From Haloarcula hispanica ATCC 33960 (GTDB lineage Archaea; Halobacteriota; Halobacteria; Halobacteriales; Haloarculaceae), in NCBI RefSeq assembly GCF_000223905.1, contig NC_015948.1:2931272-2995271 (forward strand): a DNA stretch of 64,000 bases, read 5' to 3'. Made by a program: the position numbers and the translations under genes. The notes beneath the pieces were generated by a model. That model was not told where the DNA came from and did no database searches. It saw nothing but the letters and a program-made list of their open reading frames with translations. The first letter of the stretch is position 1. Each line of letters opens with the position of its first letter. Below, piece by piece: positions 25,848 to 34,356 of the stretch.

Positions 25848-26516
25848 GTGGAGTCCCCATTCGAGGTCCTCGGAATTCCGCCGGACGCGGACGACGGGGA
25901 GATCGTCGATGCGTACCGCGAGCGGGTGAAGGAAGCCCACCCGGACCAGGGCGGCTCGACGGAGGAGTTCCAGGCGGTCAAAGACGCCTACGAGCGACTG
26001 CAGAACGGCTACGAGCCCGGGGACCCGCTACCGGACGAGTCACCGACGGGCGAACCCGGGTCCGAGACTGAGCAAGCCCCGCCGGAACCGGACGACCCGC
26101 TGGTGGAGTTTCTCAACTTCGAGGTGCTGGAGGACCACGGCTGGGCGCTCGAAGACGAGGATCTGTTCGAGAAAGCCGCCGACGCGAACTTGCGGTCGTC
26201 TGATTTCGGGCGGTTCTACGTCGATCCGAACGACACGTTGCTGGAAGCGGCCGAGAAGAACGGCTTTGCGTGGCCCTTTGCTTGCCGCGGCGGCGCGTGT
26301 ACGAACTGCGCCGTCGCAGTCGTCGACGGCGAGATGCCGTCGCCGGCGAGCCACATTCTCCCGCCGGACCTCACCGAAAAGGGGATTCGGCTCTCGTGTA
26401 TCGCCGCACCGGTGTCTGACGACGCGAAAATCGTCTACAACCTGAAACACCTGCCCGAAGTCAGCGAACTCCTGCTGCCCGCGAGCCGGTTCGAGCAGGC
26501 CTCCTCAACCGACTAA
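25848..26516 (+). CDS. J-domain / [2Fe-2S] ferredoxin fusion protein
   Basis: This 222-residue protein has an N-terminal J domain (residues 1-60, HPD motif in KEAHPDQGG), an acidic linker (62-90), and a plant-type [2Fe-2S] ferredoxin domain (about 110-205) with ligands C-R-G-G-A-C-T-N-C and a fourth cysteine in RLSCIA. The J domain suggests interaction with an Hsp70, the ferredoxin domain electron transfer. Related fusions exist in haloarchaea. The start is GTG 25848. Confidence 0.9.
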   Translation: MESPFEVLGIPPDADDGEIVDAYRERVKEAHPDQGGSTEEFQAVKDAYERLQNGYEPGDPLPDESPTGEPGSETEQAPPEPDDPLVEFLNFEVLEDHGWALEDEDLFEKAADANLRSSDFGRFYVDPNDTLLEAAEKNGFAWPFACRGGACTNCAVAVVDGEMPSPASHILPPDLTEKGIRLSCIAAPVSDDAKIVYNLKHLPEVSELLLPASRFEQASSTD

Positions 26517-26530
26517 CAAGTACCCAGCGA

Positions 26531-27706
26531 TCAGAATACGTCCTGCACGAGCGAGAGGGCCTGTTCGCGGTCCTCCCACGGGACGAACACGGAGACCGAC
26601 GTCGCGGACGTAATCACGTCGTAGAGGTGGATGTGCGCGTCGGCCAGCGGTTCGACGACCTGATGGGCGAGCGCCGACTGGCTCGGATCGCCGCCGGTGA
26701 CACGGATGACGGCGATATCGTCCTCGACGGTGACCGACGAGAGCGTCTCGTCGTCGACGATACGGGCGTGCAGCAGCGCCTCGGCTTCCTCGGCGTCGTC
26801 TTCGTCGACGTAGAACGTCAGCGAGTCCATCCCCGAGGAGTTGGCCTCGATATTTATCTCCTCGTCGGCGATAGCGCCTGACAGGTCCGCGAGGATGCCC
26901 GGGCTGTTCCGGATAGCGCGGCCGGCAACGGTCACGCAGGCGATTGGCTGTTCCTGCAGGTCGATGAGGTTCTGGAACTCGCCCTCGATGGACGTGCCAC
27001 CGGAGAGCAGGTCGCCGTGCTGATAGTGGACGACGCGAACGCCGAGGTCGTCGCTCTTGTATGATAGCGCCGACGGCGCGACCACCTCGGCCCCGCGGAA
27101 CGACAGCGAACGGAGTTCGTCGACGGATATTTTGCCGACGTTCCGTGCGCCTTCGACGACACGCGGGTCCCCGGTCATGACACCCTCGACGTCGGTGACG
27201 ATGACGACTTCGTCGGCGTCCATGTAGTCGCCCATCATCACGGCGCTGGTGTCGGAGCCGCCGCGGCCGAGCGTCGTCACGTTGCCCTGATAATCTTCGG
27301 CGAGGAAGCCGGTGATGACCGGGACGACGTCCTTGAGCTGGCCGGCCAGCGCGTGGGCACGCTTCTGTGTCTCCTCGACGTCGACCTCGCCGTACTCGTC
27401 GGTGATGATCGGCCAGTCCTCGCTGCCGGGTTCGAGGAAGACGGCCTCGATACCGCGGGCGGCGAGTGCGCCCTTGAGCATCCGAACGGAGGTCCGTTCG
27501 CCCATCGAGACGATTTCGGCGCGGTCCGCGGAGTCGGCGTCGTAGTTGATCTCGTCGAGCAGTTCGTCGGTCGTGTTGCCCATCGCCGAGGCGACGACCG
27601 CGACCTCGTGGCCCTGCTGGACGGCCGCAGCAATCGAGTCAGCGGCCCGGTTGATGCGGTCGCCGCTGCCGAGGCTCGTCCCACCGAACTTGGCGACTAC
27701 GCGCAT
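26531..27706 (-). CDS. Aspartate kinase
   Basis: This 391-residue enzyme phosphorylates aspartate, the first step to threonine, methionine and (in DAP pathway organisms) lysine. The N-terminus VAKFGGTSLGSGDRI and GRGGSDTSAVMMG are the kinase motifs; two ACT domains at the C-terminus (about 250-390) suggest feedback control by an amino acid. It is 14 bases from the ferredoxin-fusion stop, convergent. Threonine synthase is 2.5 kb away on the same strand. Confidence 0.94.
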   Translation of the reverse strand: MRVVAKFGGTSLGSGDRINRAADSIAAAVQQGHEVAVVASAMGNTTDELLDEINYDADSADRAEIVSMGERTSVRMLKGALAARGIEAVFLEPGSEDWPIITDEYGEVDVEETQKRAHALAGQLKDVVPVITGFLAEDYQGNVTTLGRGGSDTSAVMMGDYMDADEVVIVTDVEGVMTGDPRVVEGARNVGKISVDELRSLSFRGAEVVAPSALSYKSDDLGVRVVHYQHGDLLSGGTSIEGEFQNLIDLQEQPIACVTVAGRAIRNSPGILADLSGAIADEEINIEANSSGMDSLTFYVDEDDAEEAEALLHARIVDDETLSSVTVEDDIAVIRVTGGDPSQSALAHQVVEPLADAHIHLYDVITSATSVSVFVPWEDREQALSLVQDVF

Positions 27707-27874
27707 GCTACCACCGTGTCCATGTGTACGTGAGTCATTGCCCTCGCGTTATCCGTCGCTCGGGATAACTGTGTCCATCTGTTTCCACACCGCACTGTCG
27801 GCAGGACCCGACAGAGTCCGTCGCGTGACGACCTACTGCTACGGAAGCGAACGCGACCCGAAGCGTCCGACACA

Positions 27875-27881
27875 CCGTTTA
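27875..27881 (+). promoter_or_regulatory. TATA-like box for the GNAT-like gene
   Basis: TTTATTT lies 27-33 bases upstream of ATG 27908 in otherwise GC-rich DNA. This spacing suits a leaderless haloarchaeal transcript. Confidence 0.4.
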
Positions 27882-27907
27882 TTTGCGTGGGGTTCCCACA
27901 CATATGC

Positions 27908-28306
27908 ATGGATATCCGCGACGCTATCGAGGACGACGCCGAGCGACTGGCCGCCCTCGCTGACGGGCCGCCGGACGTGATGCAGAACCTCGTTCACGAC
28001 CGCACCGTCCGCGTGGCCGAAGAGGACGACGACATCGTGGGGTTCGTGAGCTTCGACGCCGAGCGTGGGACCGTCCACGTAACGCAACTGGCCGGGTCGA
28101 GCGACGCCTGCGAAGTACTCCTGACCGACCCTATTGAGTTCGCGCGCCGGGAACACATGTCCGTGGAGCTACTGCTGCCGGAAGACGAATCAGCAGTCCG
28201 GGCCGCCGTCGAGGCGGTTGGGTTCACCTCGACCGGAAACGGCCCCCGGTTCGACGGACAGGAGACGACGCGCTACCGGTTAGAGCCGGAGCGAGCGGAG
28301 CACTGA
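27908..28306 (+). CDS. GNAT-fold acetyltransferase-like protein
   Basis: This 132-residue protein has the strand-helix pattern of GNAT proteins: DIRDAIEDDAERLAAL, VAEEDDDIVGFVSFD and a closing VEAVGFTSTGNG. The acetyl-CoA loop (Q/RxxGxG/A) is not clear, so activity is uncertain. The start at 27908 fits the promoter spacing. It is convergent with the YndJ-like gene, 6 bases between stops. Confidence 0.7.
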   Translation: MDIRDAIEDDAERLAALADGPPDVMQNLVHDRTVRVAEEDDDIVGFVSFDAERGTVHVTQLAGSSDACEVLLTDPIEFARREHMSVELLLPEDESAVRAAVEAVGFTSTGNGPRFDGQETTRYRLEPERAEH

Positions 28307-28312
28307 CCGGCG

Positions 28313-29287
28313 TCACTGGACCGAGAGCCGCCACCCGAGCGTCGCACACAGCCCGAACCCGAAGGCGTTGAGCGAGCCGTGGAGCGCGACCATCGTCGAA
28401 ATCGTCAGACCCAGCGAGCGGCCGGTGAACGTCGACACCCCGTAGCCGAGCGCAAGCGCCATCGAGATCGGGAGCGCCACGGCCGAAATGCCGAGCAAGA
28501 GCCTCTGCGGTCGAGAGCAGGTGGGGACGACGCGACGCAGGACCACGACGCCGAAGGCCGCGACGGCGACGGTGAAGAGACTCACTGCGACGACCTCCAC
28601 CAGCGGCGAGAAGGCGATGCCGACCGCGATGAGTGCCGGGCCGACGAGGATGACACCCGCAACGGTGCGGAATCCCCGCGAGCGGTCACCGAGGTGTCGG
28701 CCGGTCAGTCCCGCCGCGACCGGGAGGACGAACCCGGCGTAGTGGAAATGGACCGCCGTCAGCCGAATGATGACGCGGTCGAACCAGAACGTCAGGTCGA
28801 GATGGGCCAGCAGGAGCGCGACCGCGCCAACTGAGACGTAGGCGAAGCCGGCGTCGATAGCCGTCTCCGGGAGCGTCAGGCCGCTTCGAACCCGGATCCG
28901 TGCGAGCGCGGCGAGTCCGAGGAGGCCGGTGACCGCAAGCCACGGCGTTGCGAGCGCGGCGGCCAGCAGTGCTGGTGACGGAACGACCAGCGATACCGCA
29001 AACAGGAGTGCACCGACCGGCTGGAGCCAGATGGCTGTGGTCGTGAGCCGACTGACAGGTGCCTCGAACGCTCCGGTCACCGCCGTGCGGAGGGCGAGCG
29101 GGACCAGCACAAGCGGCGCGAGGGCGAGCGCCCGTTCGATAGCGGCCAGTTCGCCTGTGACCGTCATCGCCAGCCAGACCACCGCACCAAGCACCGCGCT
29201 CAGGTCCGCCACGGCGATGCCCCGGATAGACGGCTTGGCGACACTGCCGAGTGCTGGCTGCCGGGACCCGCCGGCGCGGTCGCTCAT
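28313..29287 (-). CDS. YndJ-like integral membrane protein
   Basis: This 324-residue protein has about 9-10 hydrophobic segments. The segment RLTAVHFHYAGFVLPVAAGL contains the HFHYAGF motif I associate with the Bacillus YndJ family. It overlaps the upstream DUF4166 gene by 4 bases (ATGA). In bacteria the YndJ and DUF4166 regions can occur in one polypeptide, which supports a joint function, still unknown. Confidence 0.75.
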   Translation of the reverse strand: MSDRAGGSRQPALGSVAKPSIRGIAVADLSAVLGAVVWLAMTVTGELAAIERALALAPLVLVPLALRTAVTGAFEAPVSRLTTTAIWLQPVGALLFAVSLVVPSPALLAAALATPWLAVTGLLGLAALARIRVRSGLTLPETAIDAGFAYVSVGAVALLLAHLDLTFWFDRVIIRLTAVHFHYAGFVLPVAAGLTGRHLGDRSRGFRTVAGVILVGPALIAVGIAFSPLVEVVAVSLFTVAVAAFGVVVLRRVVPTCSRPQRLLLGISAVALPISMALALGYGVSTFTGRSLGLTISTMVALHGSLNAFGFGLCATLGWRLSVQ

Positions 29288-29958
29288 CGCGGCGGGAGCC
29301 GGTCGAGCCCGCGGACGATGCGTAGCTCGTCGGGCGTCCCGTCGCTGGCAGTCTGGTCCTGCGTGAACGTCCCGCGGTAGCCGAGCATGTGGCCCACGAG
29401 GTCGTTCTCGACAGTCGCGGTGACGTGGTAGCGTTCGTCGGTCTCGTCGTAGCGGTCCCGGACCTCCACGTCGGCGGCAAGCGGTCCCGGCAGGGGAACG
29501 TAGTGGTTGCCCAGGCGGGCCCACTGTCGGCCGCCGGCGACCACGAGCGCCCCGTCCTCGACCCGCGGGTGGAGTTCGCTGGCGATCCGGCCGTGTGTCC
29601 CCAGAAAGTCGAGCAGTCGCTCGGCCTCGGCGTCCCAGACGGTCAGCGAGTCGAACAGGCGGGTGGTGTCGCCGAAGTCGAAGGCGCGGCGGGTCGTCAT
29701 CGCCTCGTGACCGCCGTCCGTCGTGTAGGCCACCGTCGTCACCGAGAACGGCACGTCCTCGCCGGCTTCGGGAAACAGCATGTTCTGGGTCGTCATCGCG
29801 TACAGCGCCGGGAGGACCAGCGTCCCGCGGGTAATATCCATCTCGCCGCGACCGACACAGACCGTCCCGTCGTCCGGGCCGAGGCTGTACCGGTCGCGGA
29901 CCTTCGGATGGAGGTCGGCCGCGGCCTCGCCCAGCGCCCGCTCGTAGACGCCCGTCAC
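29284..29958 (-). CDS. DUF4166 domain protein
   Basis: This 224-residue soluble protein begins MTGVYERALGEAAADLHPKV and continues with GRGEMDITRG, features of DUF4166. It is translationally coupled to the YndJ-like membrane gene. Function unknown; a lipid- or membrane-related role is possible from the pairing but is inference. Confidence 0.75.
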   Translation of the reverse strand: MTGVYERALGEAAADLHPKVRDRYSLGPDDGTVCVGRGEMDITRGTLVLPALYAMTTQNMLFPEAGEDVPFSVTTVAYTTDGGHEAMTTRRAFDFGDTTRLFDSLTVWDAEAERLLDFLGTHGRIASELHPRVEDGALVVAGGRQWARLGNHYVPLPGPLAADVEVRDRYDETDERYHVTATVENDLVGHMLGYRGTFTQDQTASDGTPDELRIVRGLDRLPPR

Positions 29959-30182
29959 AGTCTCACCCGCGCTGGTGGCATCCGCAACGCAATCGACGGT
30001 TCGACGGCAGCGCTCAGTCGTACTGCACTTCGCGTCTGTGCGTCCATTGGTTGGCTGTTCCCGGGGAAGATAGATATTTCTACTGGGTAGAAGACGGAAA
30101 ATACTGAGTAAAGAGCCAGCGCAGTCAGTTTTCGACCAGAAAGTCGGGCAGGGCCTCGCCGTTGGCGGCCCGTTCGCCGACG

Positions 30183-31562
30183 TTACTTCTTCGAGCGGAG
30201 TTTGCGGTAGAGATACGCGACACCGAGACCGCTGGCGACCAGCGCCGGGACCAGCGGCGCGTCGGCGGCCTTCGACGCCTGTCGCCGAACCGTCTGGGCG
30301 ACCGACGACGGTTCTTCGATGAGGTCCAGCACGGCTTCGGTGCTGTTTTCGACCGGCTCCGGCTCGTTCCCGGCCTCAGCGGCCGCCTCGGGGTCTTTGA
30401 GCAGGTGGCCCGTGGTCAGGCAGACGACCGACTCGTCGCTATCGACCTCGCCCTCGCGCCGGAGTTTCCGGAGGCCGGCGACGGAGGCCGCGGAAGCCGG
30501 TTCGACGCCGACGCCTTCCCCGGCGATGTCGCGCTGCGCTTCGGTGATCTCTTCGTCAGAGACAGCGACGGCGGTGCCGCCGGTCTCCCGGATGCCCGGC
30601 AGCGCCTTCGGCGCGTTGACCGGATTGCCGATGCGGATGGCGGTCGCGCGGGTCTCGACGTCCTCCCAGCGGCGGGTGTCCTCGTATCCATTCTCGATAG
30701 CCTCGACCATCGGAGCGGCACCCTCTGCCTGCACGCCGGTGAGTTTGGGCACCTGCTCCTCGGTGATTGCGCCGGCCTTGACGAGTTCGCGGAAGCACTT
30801 GTACAGCGCCGCGGTGTTGCCGGCGTTGCCGACCGGCAGGACGATGCGGTCCGGGTACTCGCCGTGGTCGGCGTAGAACTCCTCCATGATCTCCAGCCCG
30901 ATGGTCTTCTGGCCTTCCAGGCGGAAGGGGTTCAGGGAGTTCAGCAGGTACGCCTCACCGCGCTGTGCGAGGTCCTGCACGATGTCGAGACACTGGTCGA
31001 AGTTGCCGTCGACTTCGAGGATGCGCGCGCGATGGAGGCTCGCCTGTGCGATTTTGCCGGCTGCGACCTTCCCGGCAGGCAGGAGCACGAGCGTCTCCAT
31101 CCCGCCGCGAGCGCCGTAAGCCGCCAGTGCCGCAGACGTGTTGCCCGTCGAGGCACAGGCCAGTCGGTCGACGCCGACCTCTTGGGCGACCCGGACACCG
31201 ACGGTCATGCCGCGGTCCTTGAACGAGCCAGTGGGGTTCATCCCCTCGTGTTTCACGCGGAGCGCGTCCACGCCGATGTCGTCTTTCAGGCGCGGCATCT
31301 CGTGCAGCGGCGTGTCACCCTCGGGGAGCGTGACACCCTCTTCGAAGGGCAGGGCAGCGTTGTACCGCCAGACCCCCGAGCCATCGAACTCGTCGAAGGT
31401 CGGCAGGTCGTCGTAGCGGACTTCAAGCAGGCCGTCACAGTCGTCGCAGGTGTAGCGAATCGCGTCGAAGGGAGCGAACGTCTCACCACACTCGATGCAG
31501 GCCAGCCAGACGCCGTCGTCGGCAACCGGCGGCACGTCGTCGGTGAGTTGCAGGTCAGCCAT
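30183..31562 (-). CDS. thrC: Threonine synthase with C-terminal membrane-anchor-like tail
   Basis: This converts O-phosphohomoserine to threonine. The 459-residue protein has an N-terminal zinc-ribbon-like segment (CIECGETF and YTCDDCDG), the PLP lysine in NPTGSFKDRGM, and the phosphate loop PVGNAGNTAA. The start MADLQLTDD at 31562 is preferred over MVPTMADLQ at 31574. The last 45 residues are unusual: an acidic segment, then a basic helix and the hydrophobic LVPALVASGLGVAYLY followed by RKLRSKK. This looks like a tail anchor. Confidence 0.93.
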   Translation of the reverse strand: MADLQLTDDVPPVADDGVWLACIECGETFAPFDAIRYTCDDCDGLLEVRYDDLPTFDEFDGSGVWRYNAALPFEEGVTLPEGDTPLHEMPRLKDDIGVDALRVKHEGMNPTGSFKDRGMTVGVRVAQEVGVDRLACASTGNTSAALAAYGARGGMETLVLLPAGKVAAGKIAQASLHRARILEVDGNFDQCLDIVQDLAQRGEAYLLNSLNPFRLEGQKTIGLEIMEEFYADHGEYPDRIVLPVGNAGNTAALYKCFRELVKAGAITEEQVPKLTGVQAEGAAPMVEAIENGYEDTRRWEDVETRATAIRIGNPVNAPKALPGIRETGGTAVAVSDEEITEAQRDIAGEGVGVEPASAASVAGLRKLRREGEVDSDESVVCLTTGHLLKDPEAAAEAGNEPEPVENSTEAVLDLIEEPSSVAQTVRRQASKAADAPLVPALVASGLGVAYLYRKLRSKK

Positions 31563-31621
31563 TGTCGGGACCATGCTCCCACCGGGCAAAAGTCGGACGG
31601 TTGCGGGACGTGAGCGCAGCG

Positions 31622-32011
31622 TTACGCTTCGGGCGAGGCGTCGAACTCGTCGATACGGTGATGGACCGCGGCAGTCCACTCATCGAGTGTCTTGTGCATC
31701 AACTCGCGGGCCTCAGACAGGGGTGTCGCGGTGTACTGGTATACGTGGCCGCCGCCGTCGAGCAACCGTCGTTTCCGCGTCGCGAGCCCCTTCTCGCGGA
31801 GCGTCGACAGCGACCGGTTGACGTTCGAGCGGTCCCGACCGAGTTCATCAGCGAGTTCCTCGACAGTGCTTGCAGGAGTCTCAAGCAATGTCTGGTACGT
31901 CCGTACTTCGTGTTCCTGAACGCCGAAAACACAGGCCATCACGTCCGAGAGGGTCGGTTCGTCGTCGACCATCAGCTCGTGGAACTGGTCCGGAGAGGGG
32001 TTGACAGACAT
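31622..32011 (-). CDS. Winged-helix transcription regulator (TrmB/MarR-like)
   Basis: This 129-residue protein has a clear helix-turn-helix segment TVEELADELGRDRSNVNRSL and a wing containing KGLATRKRRLLDGGGHVYQY. A C-terminal helix follows. It is likely a cytoplasmic DNA-binding regulator; whether it controls the divergent phosphoribosyltransferase gene or the neighbouring thrC cannot be told. Confidence 0.85.
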   Translation of the reverse strand: MSVNPSPDQFHELMVDDEPTLSDVMACVFGVQEHEVRTYQTLLETPASTVEELADELGRDRSNVNRSLSTLREKGLATRKRRLLDGGGHVYQYTATPLSEARELMHKTLDEWTAAVHHRIDEFDASPEA

Positions 32012-32454
32012 ACCCCTCTGTAGTATTCCAACCCGGATAAACTGGGTCGTTACCTCAACCTCACCGCGACGGAATCGTCGCTGTCCGCTTCCATCCGGTT
32101 CCGAGCTGTCGGCAGCGGCTCGGGAAACAGACCCCTGTGAACAGTTGTCGAAGATATAGGTCTAGTTACTGTTTCAGCTAGAGGGACCAGCTAGCAGGAT
32201 TCCAACAGCAACTAGTACTGTGTAAAACAGTACCAAACCTATCGAAAAGGGTGCTGTTTCGGGTGGAGATTGTCCTCATACGAACCAGTGCTGCCACAGA
32301 TCACCTATATCCGCATAAGAATGTCTCGTCGGAGTACATATCAAAAGCATTAATACTCACTGACTAATGTCACTTTAAAAAGAAGTAAGCGCATTTCTCC
32401 TCGTGGTGTCCGAGCTACGACGAGGATGCTAATACTTCCCGATCCCAGAAACCA
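32012..32454. other. AT-richer intergenic region with inverted repeat and ORB-like motif
   Basis: No gene is seen in 443 bases. The stretch is visibly richer in A/T than its surroundings. It holds a perfect inverted repeat GTACTGT-GTAAA-ACAGTAC (32215-32233) and, on the minus strand at 32249-32268, CTCCACCCGAAACAGCACCC, which resembles the first half of the origin ORB. CTAG-containing words recur at 32162-32214. Promoters for the flanking divergent genes must lie here. Confidence 0.5.
32215..32233. repeat. Perfect 7-bp inverted repeat
   Basis: GTACTGT and ACAGTAC flank the 5-base spacer GTAAA. Possible operator between two divergent genes, one of which encodes a winged-helix regulator. Confidence 0.5.
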
Positions 32455-33432
32455 ATGAACTACAGGAGTTTCGACCACCTCAGTGCTGATACGCAGGAGT
32501 GGATCGTCGATCTACCAGACGACCTGGATCTGATCGTCGGAATACCCAGAAGCGGGATGCTAGTGTCAAACTTACTTTCGCTGCATCTCAATCTCCCGAT
32601 GACGGATATCGACGGGTTGCGGGAGGGCAGACTCCTACAGACGGGAGAACGGTACGACGGTGAGTTCGACCTCACGGAGTTCTCGACGATACTGGTCGTC
32701 GACGACACCGTCTACACCGGGAGCGAAATGACCGATGCGCAGTCGACCATTGACGGGTTTGATCTGTCCGCGGACGTGTACTACGGCGCTGTGTACGTGG
32801 ACGAGGGGTCCGAGCGGTTCGTCGATACCTACGCCCAGACCCTGCCGTTCCCGAGGGTATTCGAGTGGAACATGATGCACCACGACTTCCTCGGGAAGTC
32901 CTGCGTCGATCTGGACGGCATTCTCTGTCGTGACCCCACGCCCGAAGAGAACGACGACGGGGCGAAGTACCGGGAGTTCATCACGACCGTCGACCCGATC
33001 TGTGTTCCCTCGGTGGAAATCGGGCAGATCGTCACCTGCCGACTGGAGAAGTATCGCAGCGAGACTGCCGACTGGCTCGACAAGCACGGAATCGAGTACG
33101 ACGAGCTGGTGATGATGCAGTACCCGGACAAGGCTACGCGGGTCGCCGCGGGCAACCACGGCGAGTACAAGGCCGAGGTGTACGGGTCTTCGGACGCCAA
33201 GCTGTTCATCGAGAGCTCACACTCCCAGGCCCGAACGATCGCTATGCAGACGAACAAACCCGTCTACAGCAAGGAGCAAAACCGGATGCTCCAGCAAGGG
33301 TATCTGACCCGCGTCGCCAGAAACGGCCGGATGTCCATCGAGGCCGTCAAATCCGACCCGCTCAGGTACGTCGATCAGCTCAGGTCAGATCCAGTTGACT
33401 TCGTCAAGCGGGCCTCGTCGGTGTTTCTCTAG
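32455..33432 (+). CDS. Phosphoribosyltransferase-HAD-like fusion protein
   Basis: This 325-residue protein starts with a PRTase domain (residues 1-130): VGIPRSGMLVSNLL and PRPP-loop-like ILVVDDTVYTGSEM. It continues into a HAD-like region with CVDLDGILCRDP (motif I-like DxDGxL, about residue 152) and later YDELVMMQYP and KAEVYGSSDAKLFIESS, consistent with HAD motifs II-IV. A fused PRTase-HAD points to handling a ribosyl phosphate, perhaps in cell-surface sugar or nucleoside metabolism. The gene is isolated, flanked by an AT-richer gap, and its codon use is less GC-biased than neighbours, suggesting transfer. Confidence 0.75.
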   Translation: MNYRSFDHLSADTQEWIVDLPDDLDLIVGIPRSGMLVSNLLSLHLNLPMTDIDGLREGRLLQTGERYDGEFDLTEFSTILVVDDTVYTGSEMTDAQSTIDGFDLSADVYYGAVYVDEGSERFVDTYAQTLPFPRVFEWNMMHHDFLGKSCVDLDGILCRDPTPEENDDGAKYREFITTVDPICVPSVEIGQIVTCRLEKYRSETADWLDKHGIEYDELVMMQYPDKATRVAAGNHGEYKAEVYGSSDAKLFIESSHSQARTIAMQTNKPVYSKEQNRMLQQGYLTRVARNGRMSIEAVKSDPLRYVDQLRSDPVDFVKRASSVFL

Positions 33433-33458
33433 GCCACGTTTTCCCGCTCGGGACGGGT

Positions 33459-34355
33459 CTACGCCTGCTCAGACAGCCACACCAGAAGTCCTTTCTGGGC
33501 GTGCAGGCGGTTCTCTGCCTGCGCCCAGACGATGGCGTTGTCCGACTCGATGGCGTCGTCGGTGACCTCCTCGCCGCGGTGGGCGGGCAGGCAGTGCATG
33601 AACGGCCGATCTTCGAGCAGGTCCGTCGTGATCTGGAAGCCCTCGAAGTCTTCGAGTTTCTGGCCGCGCTGGTCCTCCTGGCCCATGCTGACCCACACGT
33701 CGGAGTACACCACGTCGGCGTCGGCGACGGCGGCCTCGGGGTCGTGGGTCGTCTCGGGCGCGTTGCCGAAGGCGGCGGCGCGGTCGGCCACGTCATCGGA
33801 GATGCCGTAGCCCTCCGGGGTGGCGACAGTAAGGTCCAGTCCGACCATCGCCGCGCCGATGACGAAGGACTGGCAAACGTTGTTGCCGTCGCCGACCCAC
33901 GCGACGGAGACGTCCTCGAAGTCGCCGAACCGCTCGCGGATGGTCAGCAGGTCGGCGAGCGTCTGGCAGGGGTGGGCGTCGTCGGTCAGCCCGTTGATGA
34001 CCGGGACCTCGGCGTATTCGGCCAACTCCTCGGCGTCCGCGTGGTCGAACACGCGGGCCATGATGAAATCGACGTAGCGCCCGAGCGCGCGGGCGGTGTC
34101 CTTGACCGGTTCGCCGTGGCCCAGGTGGATGTCGTCGGGACCGAGGAACACGGCGTGGCCGCCCAGTTGCGTCATCCCCGTCTCGAAGGAGACCCGGGTC
34201 CGGGTCGACGGCTTCTCGAATATCATGCCGAGCGTCTGCTGGTCCAGCAGGTCGCTCGGACTCCCCTCGCCGTGATCGGCCTTGATGGCCGCGGCGCGGT
34301 CGAGGACGGTCGCCAGTTCGTCGGTCGTGAGGTCGTCGACGTCGAGTATGTCCAT
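33459..34355 (-). CDS. argF: Ornithine carbamoyltransferase
   Basis: This transfers the carbamoyl group to ornithine to make citrulline. The 298-residue enzyme has the carbamoyl-phosphate motif STRTRVSFE and the ornithine loop HCLPAHRGEEVTDD. It is last of the argW-argX-argC-argB-argD-argE-argF run; its start is 1 base from the preceding stop. Confidence 0.96.
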   Translation of the reverse strand: MDILDVDDLTTDELATVLDRAAAIKADHGEGSPSDLLDQQTLGMIFEKPSTRTRVSFETGMTQLGGHAVFLGPDDIHLGHGEPVKDTARALGRYVDFIMARVFDHADAEELAEYAEVPVINGLTDDAHPCQTLADLLTIRERFGDFEDVSVAWVGDGNNVCQSFVIGAAMVGLDLTVATPEGYGISDDVADRAAAFGNAPETTHDPEAAVADADVVYSDVWVSMGQEDQRGQKLEDFEGFQITTDLLEDRPFMHCLPAHRGEEVTDDAIESDNAIVWAQAENRLHAQKGLLVWLSEQA

Positions 34356-34356
34356 G

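Noticed and set aside
30125..30182. A short coding-like tail (NVGERAANGEALPDFLVEN then stop) in a shifted frame just after thrC
   Set aside because: It might be a remnant of an older thrC C-terminus, but it is under 20 residues in open frame with no start codon and could be chance.
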